Origin: Prunella strophiata
Lineage: Eukaryota; Chordata; Aves; Passeriformes; Prunellidae
DNA: 64,000 nucleotides
Direction of reading: 5' to 3'
NCBI GenBank assembly: GCA_036583965.1
Contig: JAZBQD010000019.1
Span: 18,040,085-18,104,084, forward strand
The notes under the pieces are model-generated. The model saw nothing but the letters and a program-made list of their open reading frames with translations. It was not told where the DNA came from and searched no databases. Shown here piece by piece: positions 14,510 to 27,096 of this stretch (position 1 is its first letter; the number at the start of each line of letters is the position of its first letter). Both the position numbers and the translations under genes were made by a program.

Positions 14510-16366
14510 ATAGTAATAGTAATAGTAATAGTAATAGTAATAGTAATAGTAATAGTAATAGTAATAGTAATAGTAATAGTAATAGTAATAGTAATAGTAA
14601 TAGTAATAGTAATAGTAATAGTAATAGTAATAGTAATAGTAATAGTAATAGTAATAGTAATAGTAATAGTAATAGTAATAGTAATAGTAATAGTAATAGT
14701 AATAGTAATAGTAATAGTAATAGTAATAGTAATAGTAATAGTAATAGTAATAGTAATAGTAATAGTAATAGTAATAGTAATAGTAATAGTAATAGTAATA
14801 GTAATAGTAATAGTAATAGTAATAGTAATAGTAATAGTAATAGTAATAGTAATAGTAATAGTAATAGTAATAGTAATAGTAATAGTAATAGTAATAGTAA
14901 TAGTAATAGTAATAGTAATAGTAATAGTAATAGTAATAGTAATAGTAATAGTAATAGTAATAGTAATAGTAATAGTAATAGTAATAGTAATAGTAATAGT
15001 AATAGTAATAGTAATAGTAATAGTAATAGTAATAGTAATAGTAATAGTAATAGTAATAGTAATAGTAATAGTAATAGTAATAGTAATAGTAATAGTAATA
15101 GTAATAGTAATAGTAATAGTAATAGTAATAGTAATAGTAATAGTAATAGTAATAGTAATAGTAATAGTAATAGTAATAGTAATAGTAATAGTAATAGTAA
15201 TAGTAATAGTAATAGTAATAGTAATAGTAATAGTAATAGTAATAGTAATAGTAATAGTAATAGTAATAGTAATAGTAATAGTAATAGTAATAGTAATAGT
15301 AATAGTAATAGTAATAGTAATAGTAATAGTAATAGTAATAGTAATAGTAATAGTAATAGTAATAGTAATAGTAATAGTAATAGTAATAGTAATAGTAATA
15401 GTAATAGTAATAGTAATAGTAATAGTAATAGTAATAGTAATAGTAATAGTAATAGTAATAGTAATAGTAATAGTAATAGTAATAGTAATAGTAATAGTAA
15501 TAGTAATAGTAATAGTAATAGTAATAGTAATAGTAATAGTAATAGTAATAGTAATAGTAATAGTAATAGTAATAGTAATAGTAATAGTAATAGTAATAGT
15601 AATAGTAATAGTAATAGTAATAGTAATAGTAATAGTAATAGTAATAGTAATAGTAATAGTAATAGTAATAGTAATAGTAATAGTAATAGTAATAGTAATA
15701 GTAATAGTAATAGTAATAGTAATAGTAATAGTAATAGTAATAGTAATAGTAATAGTAATAGTAATAGTAATAGTAATAGTAATAGTAATAGTAATAGTAA
15801 TAGTAATAGTAATAGTAATAGTAATAGTAATAGTAATAGTAATAGTAATAGTAATAGTAATAGTAATAGTAATAGTAATAGTAATAGTAATAGTAATAGT
15901 AATAGTAATAGTAATAGTAATAGTAATAGTAATAGTAATAGTAATAGTAATAGTAATAGTAATAGTAATAGTAATAGTAATAGTAATAGTAATAGTAATA
16001 GTAATAGTAATAGTAATAGTAATAGTAATAGTAATAGTAATAGTAATAGTAATAGTAATAGTAATAGTAATAGTAATAGTAATAGTAATAGTAATAGTAA
16101 TAGTAATAGTAATAGTAATAGTAATAGTAATAGTAATAGTAATAGTAATAGTAATAGTAATAGTAATAGTAATAGTAATAGTAATAGTAATAGTAATAGT
16201 AATAGTAATAGTAATAGTAATAGTAATAGTAATAGTAATAGTAATAGTAATAGTAATAGTAATAGTAATAGTAATAGTAATAGTAATAGTAATAGTAATA
16301 GTAATAGTAATAGTAATAGTAATAGTAATAGTAATAGTAATAGTAATAGTAATAGTAATAGTAATA
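14510..16366. repeat. perfect hexanucleotide array (AATAGT)~310
   Basis: About 1,857 bases consist of one six-base unit, AATAGT, repeated without a single visible interruption: every 60-base row from 14521 to 16320 is identical. The edges are sharp, with 'gggcac' on the left and 'aatgttggtggg' on the right. The minus strand lacks stops, so it reads as long poly-(Ile-Thr) or poly-Tyr frames, which are not genes. Its purity over 1.8 kb implies very recent expansion or homogenisation, or length set by the assembler. The true copy number may differ. Confidence 0.97.
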
Positions 16367-19300
16367 ATGTTGGTGGGAGCTACTGAGAATATTGCCAAAA
16401 CATATTCTGAGATAAAAAACTAAGTCTGTTTCCAACACTTCAACACTTTTGAAGTAGCAGAGCCTGAAGCTGAAATCATGTTTTCTTGACAAAGATTCAT
16501 ATTTCCAGCATCTGAACATACCACTGGTACTCCTGACACATTATTGATTAGTTCTGCTTTTGTTGTTGATGAGCATTGTTGGCATTGTTGACAACTGCAG
16601 ACCACAATAGATCAATACTGATTGAGGTGAGAGTAGGAATCCTCCCTGCATTCAGCTCTGCACATCATAACAATTCCAAGGTTGCAAAAGAGAAAGTATG
16701 AAAAGGTTTTTTTGTGTGTCTTGTATGAAGCTCCATGGTCAATAGCTTGGAGACCATTTAAATAGCTCATATAGTCATTTGAGCATTGCAATGCTTAAAT
16801 ATCTACAAAACATTTCAAAACAAATAAAGACATTTAATACTTTTTTCATTGCCACTCATATCTGGGAATATGGAGAAAATGTCATTTTTCCTTGCTTTTC
16901 ATTGCTAGAGGAAAAATTGTCTTGTTTAAATAAGTAGTTATTATTCCTGCCCAACATAGCACTCTACATTTGTTCTTTGTTTATTCACATATAATTATTA
17001 ATATGATGTAAGAGCTCAGCAAGATTCTTCTGCTTCTCTTTTCTGATCAAACTGATTTATCTGGCTGTAGTAAGTTTTTGAAATTCAGTATGAATTTAGA
17101 TCATGCTCATAGTACTCTAAGGTAAGGTAGATGTTATTCTAGTAAACAACTTTAAATTTTAAAACTGCTATTTCTAAGTTACTTCAGTTGCATATTAAAG
17201 AGCTCTTCAGAGAAGTAACTAACAGGGACAAAAATAGCCCAAATATGAGGGAAAAAAAAAGGGTGGGAACGCACAGAAGATGGCAGTAACAAGGAACTTG
17301 GGTTGCATGACATCTGTTTATTTTGCCATCACATTCATATGAAACGTCATGGTGGTTGGCCCTGGAGTTCATTGAAACTCTGAGAAAATTCTCCTGAATC
17401 CTGCTTGTGGCTGCCATTGTGGTAAATATGTCCTTCCTGACCTAGCCAAAATACTGATACCTAGTGAGCTTTTTTTAAACTTCCCCAACGTGAGAGTTCC
17501 ATGTACTGTGCCATGGCTGAGGGCTGCTTATATTGCTCATAAAGATGTGAGGCGTTGAGCAGAGATTTTTAATAAATATTCTTCAGGACACATAATGAAC
17601 CAGGGTGGAGCAATATAGGAGAATGAACTCAGGAAAAAGAAAAAAGAAGCAAATGAACATAAGGACTAGTGAAATGGAGGTAGAAGAAAGAAGAAGAGAA
17701 ACCTAAGGCTTCATGTTGGATGGACTTGCACAGCATAACACAGAACATTTTTCTTAAATGTAACGCTTTAGATACACATGACTGAACCAGAAAAATGAGA
17801 GTTCATGGTGTACCTACTGTAGACAGCTCTCAAGGCTCCCTGTTGGGCTGTTTGATTTTACTCCTGGGTCTGATGACTGACTGCCTGACAGCCTTGCTGG
17901 AGCTCAAGGCAGAGGTTGAAAGGACCATGGTGGCTCACTGCAGCCTCATGGGAGCCCGGGCTGCAGCAGGCCAGCTCTGTTCCCAAACTTCCTTTTCTTC
18001 TGTTTAAGAAACACAGCTTTAAACTAGGGATGTTTTTATGCTTTTCCATAAAGCCTGCCTAAACAGACCAAAATCGCCACCTAGTGAGGACAGTCTCTCA
18101 GCTCACTCATTTTAAACACGGCTTTTGTAAATACAACTGAGACAATCCTAATATTCCACTGCATTTAAGTTTGAGTGATAATGATAAACAGTATTTTGCA
18201 AGAAAAAAACCCAAGAATTTAAGGAAAAATGTATTTACTGAAGTGACAGGAACACAGGCATTTTCCATAAAATAATATCTATCCAAGCACAGGTGCTCAT
18301 ACCACTTCTCACTGCAATCATTAAGATGCTTACTTTATTGTCTTCAGAATTTATTTACAGGAATCTTGAGTGAAGAGCCAGATTCAATGTCTGTGTTGGG
18401 TGTCTTATGCCTCCTGCACAGGTAGTGCTTCAAAAGGTCTCCAAGTTCTTGCTCCTTGTTTCTCTGAATGAATTGCTAAAAATAAACAAACTGCATAATT
18501 GGCTAAACCCCAAAGAAATATCCAGAAGTGGTCTCACTTTTAGTATGTCTGTAATGAATTGAAATGAATGCGCAACAAAGAAAAGATAAACCCATATGTA
18601 CCACGTTAGCAAGATTTTGAAAGGGTATTTTTGAAATACCCTTCCAGCTAAATCCATTTTGCAGGTTCCTTTTGCTTGATCTGAGTGATCAAGACACTTT
18701 TTTATTCTTTCCACCGTGACACACCACTTGTAAGTTGTTTCCTGTTACATTGAAGAAACAGACAAGGTTTAAAAAAATGCACAGCAAATCACTCTTAAGA
18801 TTTTATTTAAAAATCAACTACAGGTAAATATAATATATCTTAGGTTATTTTTTCCTGGCCTACATTTAATCTTTTAAAATTAAAATTGTAAAGGCTGTAC
18901 ATTCAGGAACATAAAACACAAGAAAAAGTAAGAGAAAATACACATTAACCTCCAAATACAAGAGCTATGACTTCCAGGTAACCACATGAAAGAATTCTGA
19001 AGAAATCGTGAGTATAAACAACAGTGAGACAGGAAGAATCAGGGTTTTTTTTTCCCCTCAGATAAAGTTATTGTCTTTGACTTGCCTTGGTAGAGATACA
19101 GTTATGGATGCTTACTGCTGATGAATATTTCTAGATCTTTTTGAAACCACATACGTCAGGCTTATATAAAACCAAAATTTGAATCTACTAGCAGTGTACT
19201 AGGGATCAAAAAAACCTTCAGGACTTTTTTTTCCTCTCTAAACAGGTCTAATTTTAAACTGCTAAATGCTACTGCCTCAATTTATTTCCTGCTTTCCACA

Positions 19301-20773
19301 AAAGTAAATCATCCTCTAAGTTTGAATACTAGACTTCATCATGAAATTGTCTTCTTAGAGCATGGGGAATTTTCACAGCTGCAAAATTCAATGCAAAGTT
19401 ACATGTGGAGTCACAGGCAGTACACAGCACCTTCACAATACACTGCAGGATCTTTTTCCTTCTGTTATGTTATGAGGTCTGAGTCATACATGAACAGGGT
19501 TTAGACCCTGCACGGGGAGCCAACAACCATAAGATGGGGAAGAAAGACTGGCACTGATCACACCAGAGCAGGTGTCCAAGAAATTATATCCTGTATTTCA
19601 CACATTTCTGGCACAAACTGTGTAACAAATGTGACTGCAGCATTGTTTCCCTGCATAACATCTCAGGATGAAGCTTTTTCCTAGGCTGGCTGTGCTCCAC
19701 AGAGCCTATATTAGGTTCACATACACTGAGCTGCCAGACAGTGACATGTGCTGGTTCTCTGCATGCCAGGAAGGAGAGCTCACATGTTTGCATGGGGTTA
19801 CCATGAATACATCAGCAGTCCTCAATAGTTGGACCTTTTCTGTTTCTTTTTCTGCTGCAATACATTCTGAAAAGGAACAGAAACTTTGGTTTACTGTGGA
19901 TTATCTGTTGGGTTGCACTGCATGAGGATAAGAAAAGACAGTGAAGCAGTGTTTATGTTCTCTTTCTGAGTACACCATGAATCTCAGGAATTGTTTGGTA
20001 GGCATTTGGTGGAGTTAAGAGTTCCTTTTGCCCACTAAAAACTACCTTTTTGTTTAAGAGTCCTTGGGTCCCCTGTGGTGAAATGATAACTAAGAAGATG
20101 AATTGCCATAAATCAGACCACGTGTTCAGATTTGGTACTTCAAATTAGGATACTCACCTCAGCCTCACCAGTTCATTTCATTTAAGGATGTGAGCCTAAG
20201 GATGTGAGTCTAAGGAATTCCTGATTTACAGGATCAACTGCACTTTCCTCACAGGGTTTCATCACACATATAATCAAGGATGTGAAACAGAACACAGTGT
20301 ATAGATCTCTCCTTTAGACTGCAGCTTTCTGGATTTAGTACTTGTTGGGACATCTGGTAAGGTACCAGCTATCAGATGAAGGAAACTGTGGTGACAGTTT
20401 CTCCAGTCTTTCAATATATGCCTGAGATATGACTAGGATTGAGATGCAAAAAAAAACCTGTTCTAAAATACTAGAAATTTGAAATAAGGTTGTTTCTGGG
20501 TGTAGTTCTTCCTGTGGGGTCAGAAAGACAGCCATTACTTTGTTCTCCTTTTTTTAAAAGGAAGGAAGATTTTTTTAAACAGGGAGAGATGGCAGGTAAG
20601 ACCAAGATTCTACAAGAAATCAAAATAAAGTTGCAGCAGGTATATGAAATATAGCACAAATTTAGGGATATTAGGACTATCTCTCACAAAAAGCTTGTGC
20701 AAGTCATTGTTTATGTTAAGTGAACTTCAGTAAATAATTTGAAAGGCAACATGCTGGATCTAAATGATCTCAA
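16367..20773. other. intergenic, no gene recognised
   Basis: AT-rich unique sequence with no recognisable exon. It contains a 10-bp perfect hairpin at 18621-18643 and a 14-bp tandem duplication at 20183-20210. Short open frames lack any family resemblance. Confidence 0.55.
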
Positions 20774-21450
20774 GAATCATCATAGAATTATGGAGTGGCC
20801 TAGAAGGGCTAGAAGGCACCTGAAAGACCACCTGGTTCCAACCCCTTTGCCATGGGCAGGGAAAGTTTCCACCACACCAGGTTGCTCCAAGCCCCATCCA
20901 ACCTGGCCTGGAACACCTGCAGGGATGAGGGCCTCCACCACTTCTTGGGCAATGTGTTCCAGTGCTTCACCACCCTCACAGCAAAGAGTTTCTTCCCAGT
21001 ATCTAATCTAAACCTACTTTCTCTCTGTTTGAAGCCTTTCCCCCTTGTCCTGTCTCTACATGCCCTTGTAGAAAGTCCCTCTCCATCTGTCTCATAGGCC
21101 CCCTTCAGGCACTGGAAGGCCACAATTAGGTCATCCCAAAGCATTCTCTTCACCAGGCTGAATGAACCAACAAACAATCTCCCAGCCTTTCTTCATTGGA
21201 AAGCTGCTCCATTCTTCTAATCATCTTGAGGACCTTCCTCTGGACTCACTCCAACAGGTCCATGTCCTTCCTGTGCTGGGGACTCCAGAGCTGGATCCAG
21301 GTGGGGTCTCAAGAGGGCATAATGGAGAGGCAGAATCCCCTCCCTCGTCCTGCTGCCCTCACTGCTTTGGATGCAGGATAGGATTGGCTTTCTGGGCTGT
21401 GAGTGCACATTGCAGGGTCATGTTCAGCCTCTCACACCACCAGCACCCCA
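20774..21450 (-). mobile_element. CR1 LINE fragment (~680 bp)
   Basis: The plus strand starts with the reversed CR1 tail ('aatcatcatagaattatgg'). It then follows the well-known CR1 3' order: 'cacctgaaagaccacctggttccaa', 'ccatccaacctggcctggaac', 'tcttcaccaggctgaa' and 'gaccttcctctggactc'. The element is on the minus strand and 5'-truncated. It accounts for the cluster of open frames on both strands between 20.7 and 21.5 kb; none encodes the reverse transcriptase domain. Confidence 0.93.
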
Positions 21451-23577
21451 CAAAGGTTAGATGTGATTGGGCACTAGGACAGTGCTTTTACCCACTCTGT
21501 CATCAGCTCAGTTTTTCATCCAGCAACAGATTTTGACTTTAGTACGAAAATTAAACAAAAGAAAAGAATGTTTTATCTCTGTATTGAACCTTTAGCAGTT
21601 GCTATAGCAATAATATTTCTCAAAATACTAAATTCAAAGTAACAGCTACCTTTGCTCTTGAGACATCATCTTTCATTTTTTTCAATTTCTCTCACACTCT
21701 ATTTAAAGAAGCTCTGAGTCTATGGTCCCATCACCAAAATATTCAAAGTTAATTTGAAAAGAAAAAGGGATTGACCCATTTTCACACTTTTTTTTGCACC
21801 TCCCACTATTTTAGCACTTCCACGACACATTAGTGATAGGATGTGTGTGCTCTGATATTCAGTGAGAGATGCTATAGGACCCACACTCTGCTGTACAGAG
21901 GCTGCATACAGGCTGTAAGTGATACACTGCTGACAATACCTCTAGGTTGTCAGAGATGAGAATCTGACTCTCTCTTGTGCAGTGTCTTCATAATTCATCT
22001 GGATTAGGCTTTTTACATGTCATTGATGCAGTCTTCTCCTTAATGTTTTCTGTATGGTTTTAGTTTTTTTTTTATTTTACTTTATTTATTGTTTTGGCTT
22101 GTGTTTCTATTTTCTGAAGTCCCAGTCCAAAACATTATCTCTTTCTAATGTTTTAAAGGATTTAGGTGAAACAGCTTGGTTACTTTTAATTCATAGCTGA
22201 ACAGCCAAAACCTCCTCGTGCCAGCTTAGGCTAGCAATTTGTTAGTAACACAGCCATTGTGGTGAAGCAATAAAAGAAAAAAAAAAACTTCATGAAAAAC
22301 ACATGCAGAATGTGTTTTGTTCTTTCCCCTTATCAGTGCTAGAGCATCACTTATCAGATGCTGCCTTGGATCAGCCCCACTGGGGACCCTGCAGGTGCAG
22401 AGCAGCTGGTGGCCTTGGGCAGGGACCAGCTGCCATCTCACATGGCTTGGGGACCACCAGGAGCTGCTGTCTGAGGCAGGAAGCAATTTTGAGCAATCTA
22501 AGGAATTAGATACCTACATTTTATTATCATAAAGGGAAAGGACCCTGGACTTATCTGAGATTTTTTCATGAAGCCCAGCCTATAGGCCAGCCACTGTTGT
22601 GGTTTTCCTTTATCTGGAAGTGAATCTCCAGCAATGCAGGGAGGTACCACAGGAAATGATGCTGTGAAAAACATCCACAGATACTCATGTAAGCTGGTCC
22701 ATGCTATGGCCTTCATGAGCATTGGTGGAATATTAAAGAATATAAAACCTCAGGGTGAAATTTTGTGGAAATGAAGCTTTTTGCTCAGGGTCACTTTACC
22801 AACAGAGTTTGTGGTCTCTTCTCCTGCTACATTAGGAATTTACTGCCTGTGCACAGGCCATGCAGACATGGTGCTGCCATGTCCAGCCTTGTACCTTGCT
22901 GATCCCAACTTTGCCTTCCTGACTTGGCTTCCCAGCTTGACCTCTGACCTGCCTTGTCACCAGAGATCTGTCTGATGATCAGAGAGCAGTTGGCCAGACC
23001 TGCTCTTCTGCCTTGCTGGGTGCCATGGGACTGTGGCTTGTTGGTGACGAATGCTGCCCAGTCTGCCTGGCTGTCACCCTCAGCTCCTGGCTCACAGCCC
23101 CTTGTGGAGCTGCCAGCTCTCACTACTCCCTGACACAGAGGTTAAATTTGACTCAGTTTGTTGCTTAGCTTCCGTTTTCATTATCCTTTAAATTAATTCT
23201 TAAATTCTTTAAATTTAAAGCCCAAATAGAATTAACCTTCCAACCTTTATGGCATGTGAAAGATTTAAAAATGAACCACTGAGTTCTTTTTTCCATGAAG
23301 TTACAGTGAAGTTTGGTTCTGCTTTCATTTCAATGCTACAGTGAAATTTCACATTCTGTTGCAAAATGCACAGGTCAGCAGTGGAAAAAATTCATGATTA
23401 AGTAACTTGCACTGCTGCTTGCATAATTCTTCCATCATAATATATAAGAAGGAACTACAGAAAAAAAAACCCAAATAAGAAACACAAACCCACATCAAAA
23501 CAAAATTCAGTAAATGGAAATAAAGAAGGGAATGTAATTTTCTAGAGAGGAGAGCAACAGCCATAATAGTGACTACC
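21451..23577. other. intergenic, no gene recognised
   Basis: No exon recognised. Slightly GC-richer patches near 22370-22490 and 22830-23130 give overlapping open frames on both strands without family resemblance. There is a 14-bp palindrome, CTTTAAATTTAAAG, at 23207-23220. Confidence 0.5.
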
Positions 23578-23888
23578 CACAGGATCACAGGACAATTGTG
23601 GTTTGAAGGGACCTCAGGGAATCTCAAATGCAACCTTCTGCCAAAGGGAAGGTCAGCTACAAGGTCAGATGTTGCTCAAGCTTTGTTGAAGTAGGTACTG
23701 TAAACTGCTGAGGATGGAGCACACAGAACATCTTGGTGCAACCTGCTCCACTGCTTACCAGTTCTTCATAGCTCAGCAACTATTCCTTATATCAACTCTG
23801 ACCCTTCTTGCTTCAAGTTTTACACATGATTTCTTGTCCCTCCTTGTCCTGTTTTCAGCTCAGGCAGAGTTAGGTTCCTTTCAATAGC
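23578..23888 (-). mobile_element. CR1 LINE fragment, 3' half (split by an LTR)
   Basis: 'aggatcacaggacaattg...ttgaagggacctcaggg' starts an old CR1 on the minus strand. It is recognisable to about 23860 ('cccttcttgcttcaag', 'ccttgtcctg'). Its continuation resumes at about 24391, after the inserted LTR. It is more diverged than the copy at 20.8 kb. Confidence 0.8.
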
Positions 23889-24390
23889 TGTTACAGTGCT
23901 GTGTTTTGAATTCAGAATGAGAATGGTGTTGATAACACACTGATGTGTTTTGGTTTTGTTAAGTGTTTATCCTAAGTAAAGGACTTTTTTTCTTGTCTCA
24001 CGCTCTGCCAGTCAGGAGGTTTGCAGAAGAAATTGGCCAAAGGGATATTCCACACAATAGAATGTCCTGCCCAGTAGATAGATAACCTGAGGGAAGCTAC
24101 CCAGAAGGGTGGCTGATCTGGATTCAGCAAGTGGGGTCTGGCATTGGTCAGTGGGTGGTGAGAAATTGTGTTGTGTGTCACTTGTTTTTTCCCTTTATTA
24201 TTATCATTATTATTATAATTGACCCTTATTATTAAATTTAAATTTATTTTTGATTATAAAACTGTTCTTATCTAAACCTACAAGTTTTACTTTGACTCTC
24301 CTTTCCATTCCACCTGTCTGTGGGGGGACAGGGGGGGTTGAGTGAGTGGCTGCATCATTGTTAATTTCCAGCCAGGCTTAAAACACACCA
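23889..24390 (+). mobile_element. solo LTR of an avian endogenous retrovirus
   Basis: About 500 bp with the layout of an LTR family I recall from songbird genomes. It begins with TG, then 'gaattcagaatgagaat', 'gttgataacacactgatg' and 'ggccaaagggatattcca'. A TTATTATT-rich stretch follows, then 'aaactgttcttatct', a G-run with 'gagtgagtggctgc', and 'ggcttaaaacacacca' at the end. No gag, pol or env sequence adjoins it, so it is a recombined solo LTR. I could not identify a target-site duplication, so the edges are good to perhaps 10 bases. It sits inside a CR1 and is therefore younger than it. Confidence 0.75.
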
Positions 24391-24540
24391 CTCCTGCTAT
24401 GAGCTCTTGTGAAGAGCTTGGCTCCATCTTCTCAATACCCTCTTTGCAGGATTGCAAAGCTGCCATTAGGTCCCCCAAAGTCTTCTCTTCTCCAGGCTGA
24501 AGCAAGCCCAGCTTGCACAGCCTGGCAAGGTCCCATTTCA
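24391..24540 (-). mobile_element. CR1 LINE fragment, continuation after the LTR
   Basis: 'gaagagcttggctccatctt' and 'agtcttctcttctccaggct' are the CR1 segments that normally follow the 'cttgtcctg' block at about 23850. The two pieces were one element before the LTR inserted. Confidence 0.8.
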
Positions 24541-26082
24541 GACTGTGAAATTACAGAAAGTATAGACACACAGAGAAACTCATGAAAACAATGGAAATGC
24601 TCTTTGCAATGGAGGAATTTTTATTCAAACACAGAGGGACACTCTTATAAGAAATATCTTATTGCTTGTGACCACTTTATGCACATCCTCCACACATAAT
24701 GTCAGACCTAATGGGTGCTGAAAAGTGCTGGTCAAAATCTTGCCAGCACACAAATTTGCTAGAGGGCGATTATTTTTTTTTTGATGGAAAGAAAAATTAT
24801 TTCCCTATAAAATAAAAAAAATCCACCATAACCAAATATTTTTCCTGGGAATTGACCAAAAGTAAAAAGGCTGTGAAAAGAGAAAAAAATGTAATGTTTT
24901 AACTCTTTTCAGAGGGTCAGGTGTCTGGATGGGACAAGGAACCAGGGAGCCAGGCAGCTGTTTCTGCCTGCATGTGAACAGGTCCCTGAATTAACAGCTG
25001 TACTTCTGATCTGTCCTAAGACCAACTTTTTCAAAATGTGGGTTCTTTTGCTTCCATTCTTACTGTTTGTTGGTACATTCATGCTCTTTGCTAGTTTGCC
25101 AGTATTGTTGGCTGGCTTGTTTAATTTTTTTAAACTGCCAGACTGAGAGGCCCTGGAACCTCTAGCTGAGGCCTCCACGTGCAGTTAAGTAAATGGATGC
25201 AAACCTTACTCCATTGAGTCTGAAAATGGAACCACACTCCAGATTTCAGTCACAATAAGCAGCTCTGAAGGCTGGCCCTTTACATTGCTGAGATGTGATA
25301 CCTCACCTTTCTATCCTTCTCTTCCTCCCCTGCATGTATCAGGAAAAGTTTCATCCAAATTAAAACACTGAATTTTAGAATTCAGTGGCTAGAATTAGCT
25401 TCTCTAGTAGGCATTTGAATTAATGAATCTTCAACTATCTGAAACCCAATACTGGTATTGTAATGAAACTGCATGACATACAGCCATACATTAGGACATA
25501 TATTTTTCAAGGAAAGCAAAAGCTTAAGGGCAGGCAATAGCCTATACATAGGAGGTAAACAATTTCAAGAACTGTGTGATCTCAGGGGTATGCTAAAGAA
25601 GAATTGGAGTCTTTAATGAAACACAAGAACCATCATAGCAGCATAAATAGCAACATGAAATTTACCACACTCCTTCTGTCTGGTCCTTTGCTAATCAGGA
25701 CAAAGAGGACTTCAGCCTTCCTCCAGCTTAGTACATTGCAGCAGGCTGGCTAGCAAGCTGCAACAGGAGACAGTTCTGTGGGGGATCCTCAGTAATTCTG
25801 TCAGCATGTCACAGCCATCCTTCTTGACTGTGTATTTGTCTGTTGTCAGTGATTTATATACCACACATGATTTAAAGATATGTATTGATACTCCATTGAT
25901 TTTATTGTCCCTAAGTTCTTATTGGCTCCAGCCACTGGTTTTGCTTAGACTGGTATCTCTGACTTTTGGGGCACTTCCTAGGTACACAAGTTCCTAGGAG
26001 AACAATTTTTTTTTCTTTTCCTTTTAGGTTATCCAGTTTTCCTTGACATGTGCTCATTCAGGAAATTTTGACAGTCTGTGTT
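24541..26082. other. intergenic; distal part probably GPR65 3' UTR
   Basis: No coding exon recognised. Because GPR65 is on the minus strand, the region just left of 26083 should be its 3' untranslated region. Confidence 0.5.
25901..25906 (-). terminator. candidate GPR65 polyadenylation signal
   Basis: TTTATT on the plus strand is AATAAA on the minus strand, about 180 bases past the GPR65 stop. A single hexamer in AT-rich DNA is weak evidence, and other signals further on are possible. Confidence 0.3.
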
Positions 26083-27096
26083 TCACAGGAATTTCTGTAG
26101 GTGATCAGTGCAGTGTTTTTTGTAGCAGAACTGCACAGAGCATGTTCTTTCACTTCGGTCTTCCCCACGCTTTCGTAGGCACAAGCAACACCTGAGCAAA
26201 TTCACTATCTCTGTTCGTGCAGTTTCACTCACAAAGCAGTACAGAATGGGATCTGCAATGCAATTCAAACTTGTCAAGGCCTGTGTGATTCTGTAAACCT
26301 TATACATCAGCAACAAAAGGTGTGGGTCAGAGGTGGAAGGTTCTTTGATGCTGCGGATAAGCAGTACAACATGATAAGGAGTGAAGCAAACAATGAAACT
26401 AACTGTGATGTTCACAATAAGTTTCTTCACTTTTTTCTTTTCTTCATCTATTGTGGCTTGGTTATACCTCACTACTTGGTAGATTTTATGGTAGCAAAAC
26501 ACAATGATTATCAAAGGGACCAAGTACCCTGAACATATCCGGAATAAATTTATATTCGCCTGCCACCTTTCCAGGGGGTAGTTATCATAGCATAATGTAT
26601 GATTAGTGAAATTGCAAGGATCATTGAATACTTCTTTGTTCACCAGTATGACTGAATTAAAGATGCTTTCCAGAAGCCAAACAATTATGCTGACAATCAA
26701 TGAAAACCTTCTTGTGCGCAAGTACTGGAGCTTCAAGGGGTGAACTAATGCCAGGTACCTGTCAAGAGAGATGCAAGCAAGGAACGCAGTGCTGGTGTAG
26801 AAATTCATATACATAAGGAAGGCAAAAATCTGACAAAGCAAGGCAGAGAGTCTCCAGTCATCTCCATGCCAGGCATAATCAATCCACAGAGGTAGAATCA
26901 AAGAGTACAAAAGGTCAGCCAGGGACAGGCTAAAGATGTAGACTGCTAGCTCATTCTTTTTCCTCACCTGAATGCAAGATGCATACAGGGATATGCAGTT
27001 GATGGGAATACTGATCATCATCACAATGCTGTACACAAATGGAAACAAATACTTATCCAGGGTGTGATCATCATGGCACTGAGTGCTGTGGTTCAT
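26083..27096 (-). CDS. GPR65: GPR65 (TDAG8) proton-sensing G-protein-coupled receptor
   Basis: This intact 337-residue single-exon frame has the same length as human GPR65. It is a class A seven-helix receptor of the plasma membrane that, in mammals, senses extracellular acid and signals mainly through Gs/cAMP in lymphoid and myeloid cells. Visible features are an extracellular N-terminus with N-glycosylation site N2 and histidines 3, 8 and 11; LSLADLLY in TM2; C88 for the conserved disulfide; DRY at 112-114 after TM3; NFT and NHT sites at 162 and 165; FTPYH in TM6 with H242, equivalent to the pH-sensing His243 of human; DPILY at 282-286 (the NPxxY variant of this subfamily); and cysteines 303, 304 and 306 for tail palmitoylation. 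The 'YDNYPLERWQ' loop and 'NLFRICSGY' favour GPR65 over GPR4, GPR68 or GPR132. The start is supported by family length. It is transcribed divergently from GALC; any 5' untranslated exon was not located. Confidence 0.97.
   Translation of the reverse strand: MNHSTQCHDDHTLDKYLFPFVYSIVMMISIPINCISLYASCIQVRKKNELAVYIFSLSLADLLYSLILPLWIDYAWHGDDWRLSALLCQIFAFLMYMNFYTSTAFLACISLDRYLALVHPLKLQYLRTRRFSLIVSIIVWLLESIFNSVILVNKEVFNDPCNFTNHTLCYDNYPLERWQANINLFRICSGYLVPLIIIVFCYHKIYQVVRYNQATIDEEKKKVKKLIVNITVSFIVCFTPYHVVLLIRSIKEPSTSDPHLLLLMYKVYRITQALTSLNCIADPILYCFVSETARTEIVNLLRCCLCLRKRGEDRSERTCSVQFCYKKHCTDHLQKFL

Noticed and set aside
14449..16519. Two very long minus-strand open frames of about 650-680 codons (poly Ile-Thr and poly Tyr)
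   Set aside because: They are translations of the AATAGT array, whose complement happens to lack stop codons. There is no gene-like sequence at either end.
20739..21536. A cluster of open frames on both strands
   Set aside because: They lie within the CR1 3' region, have no reverse-transcriptase motifs, and overlap each other in several frames.
1..26000. KCNK10 expected beside GPR65 from mammalian gene order
   Set aside because: No exon with potassium-channel pore motifs is visible; the gene is presumably left of the window.
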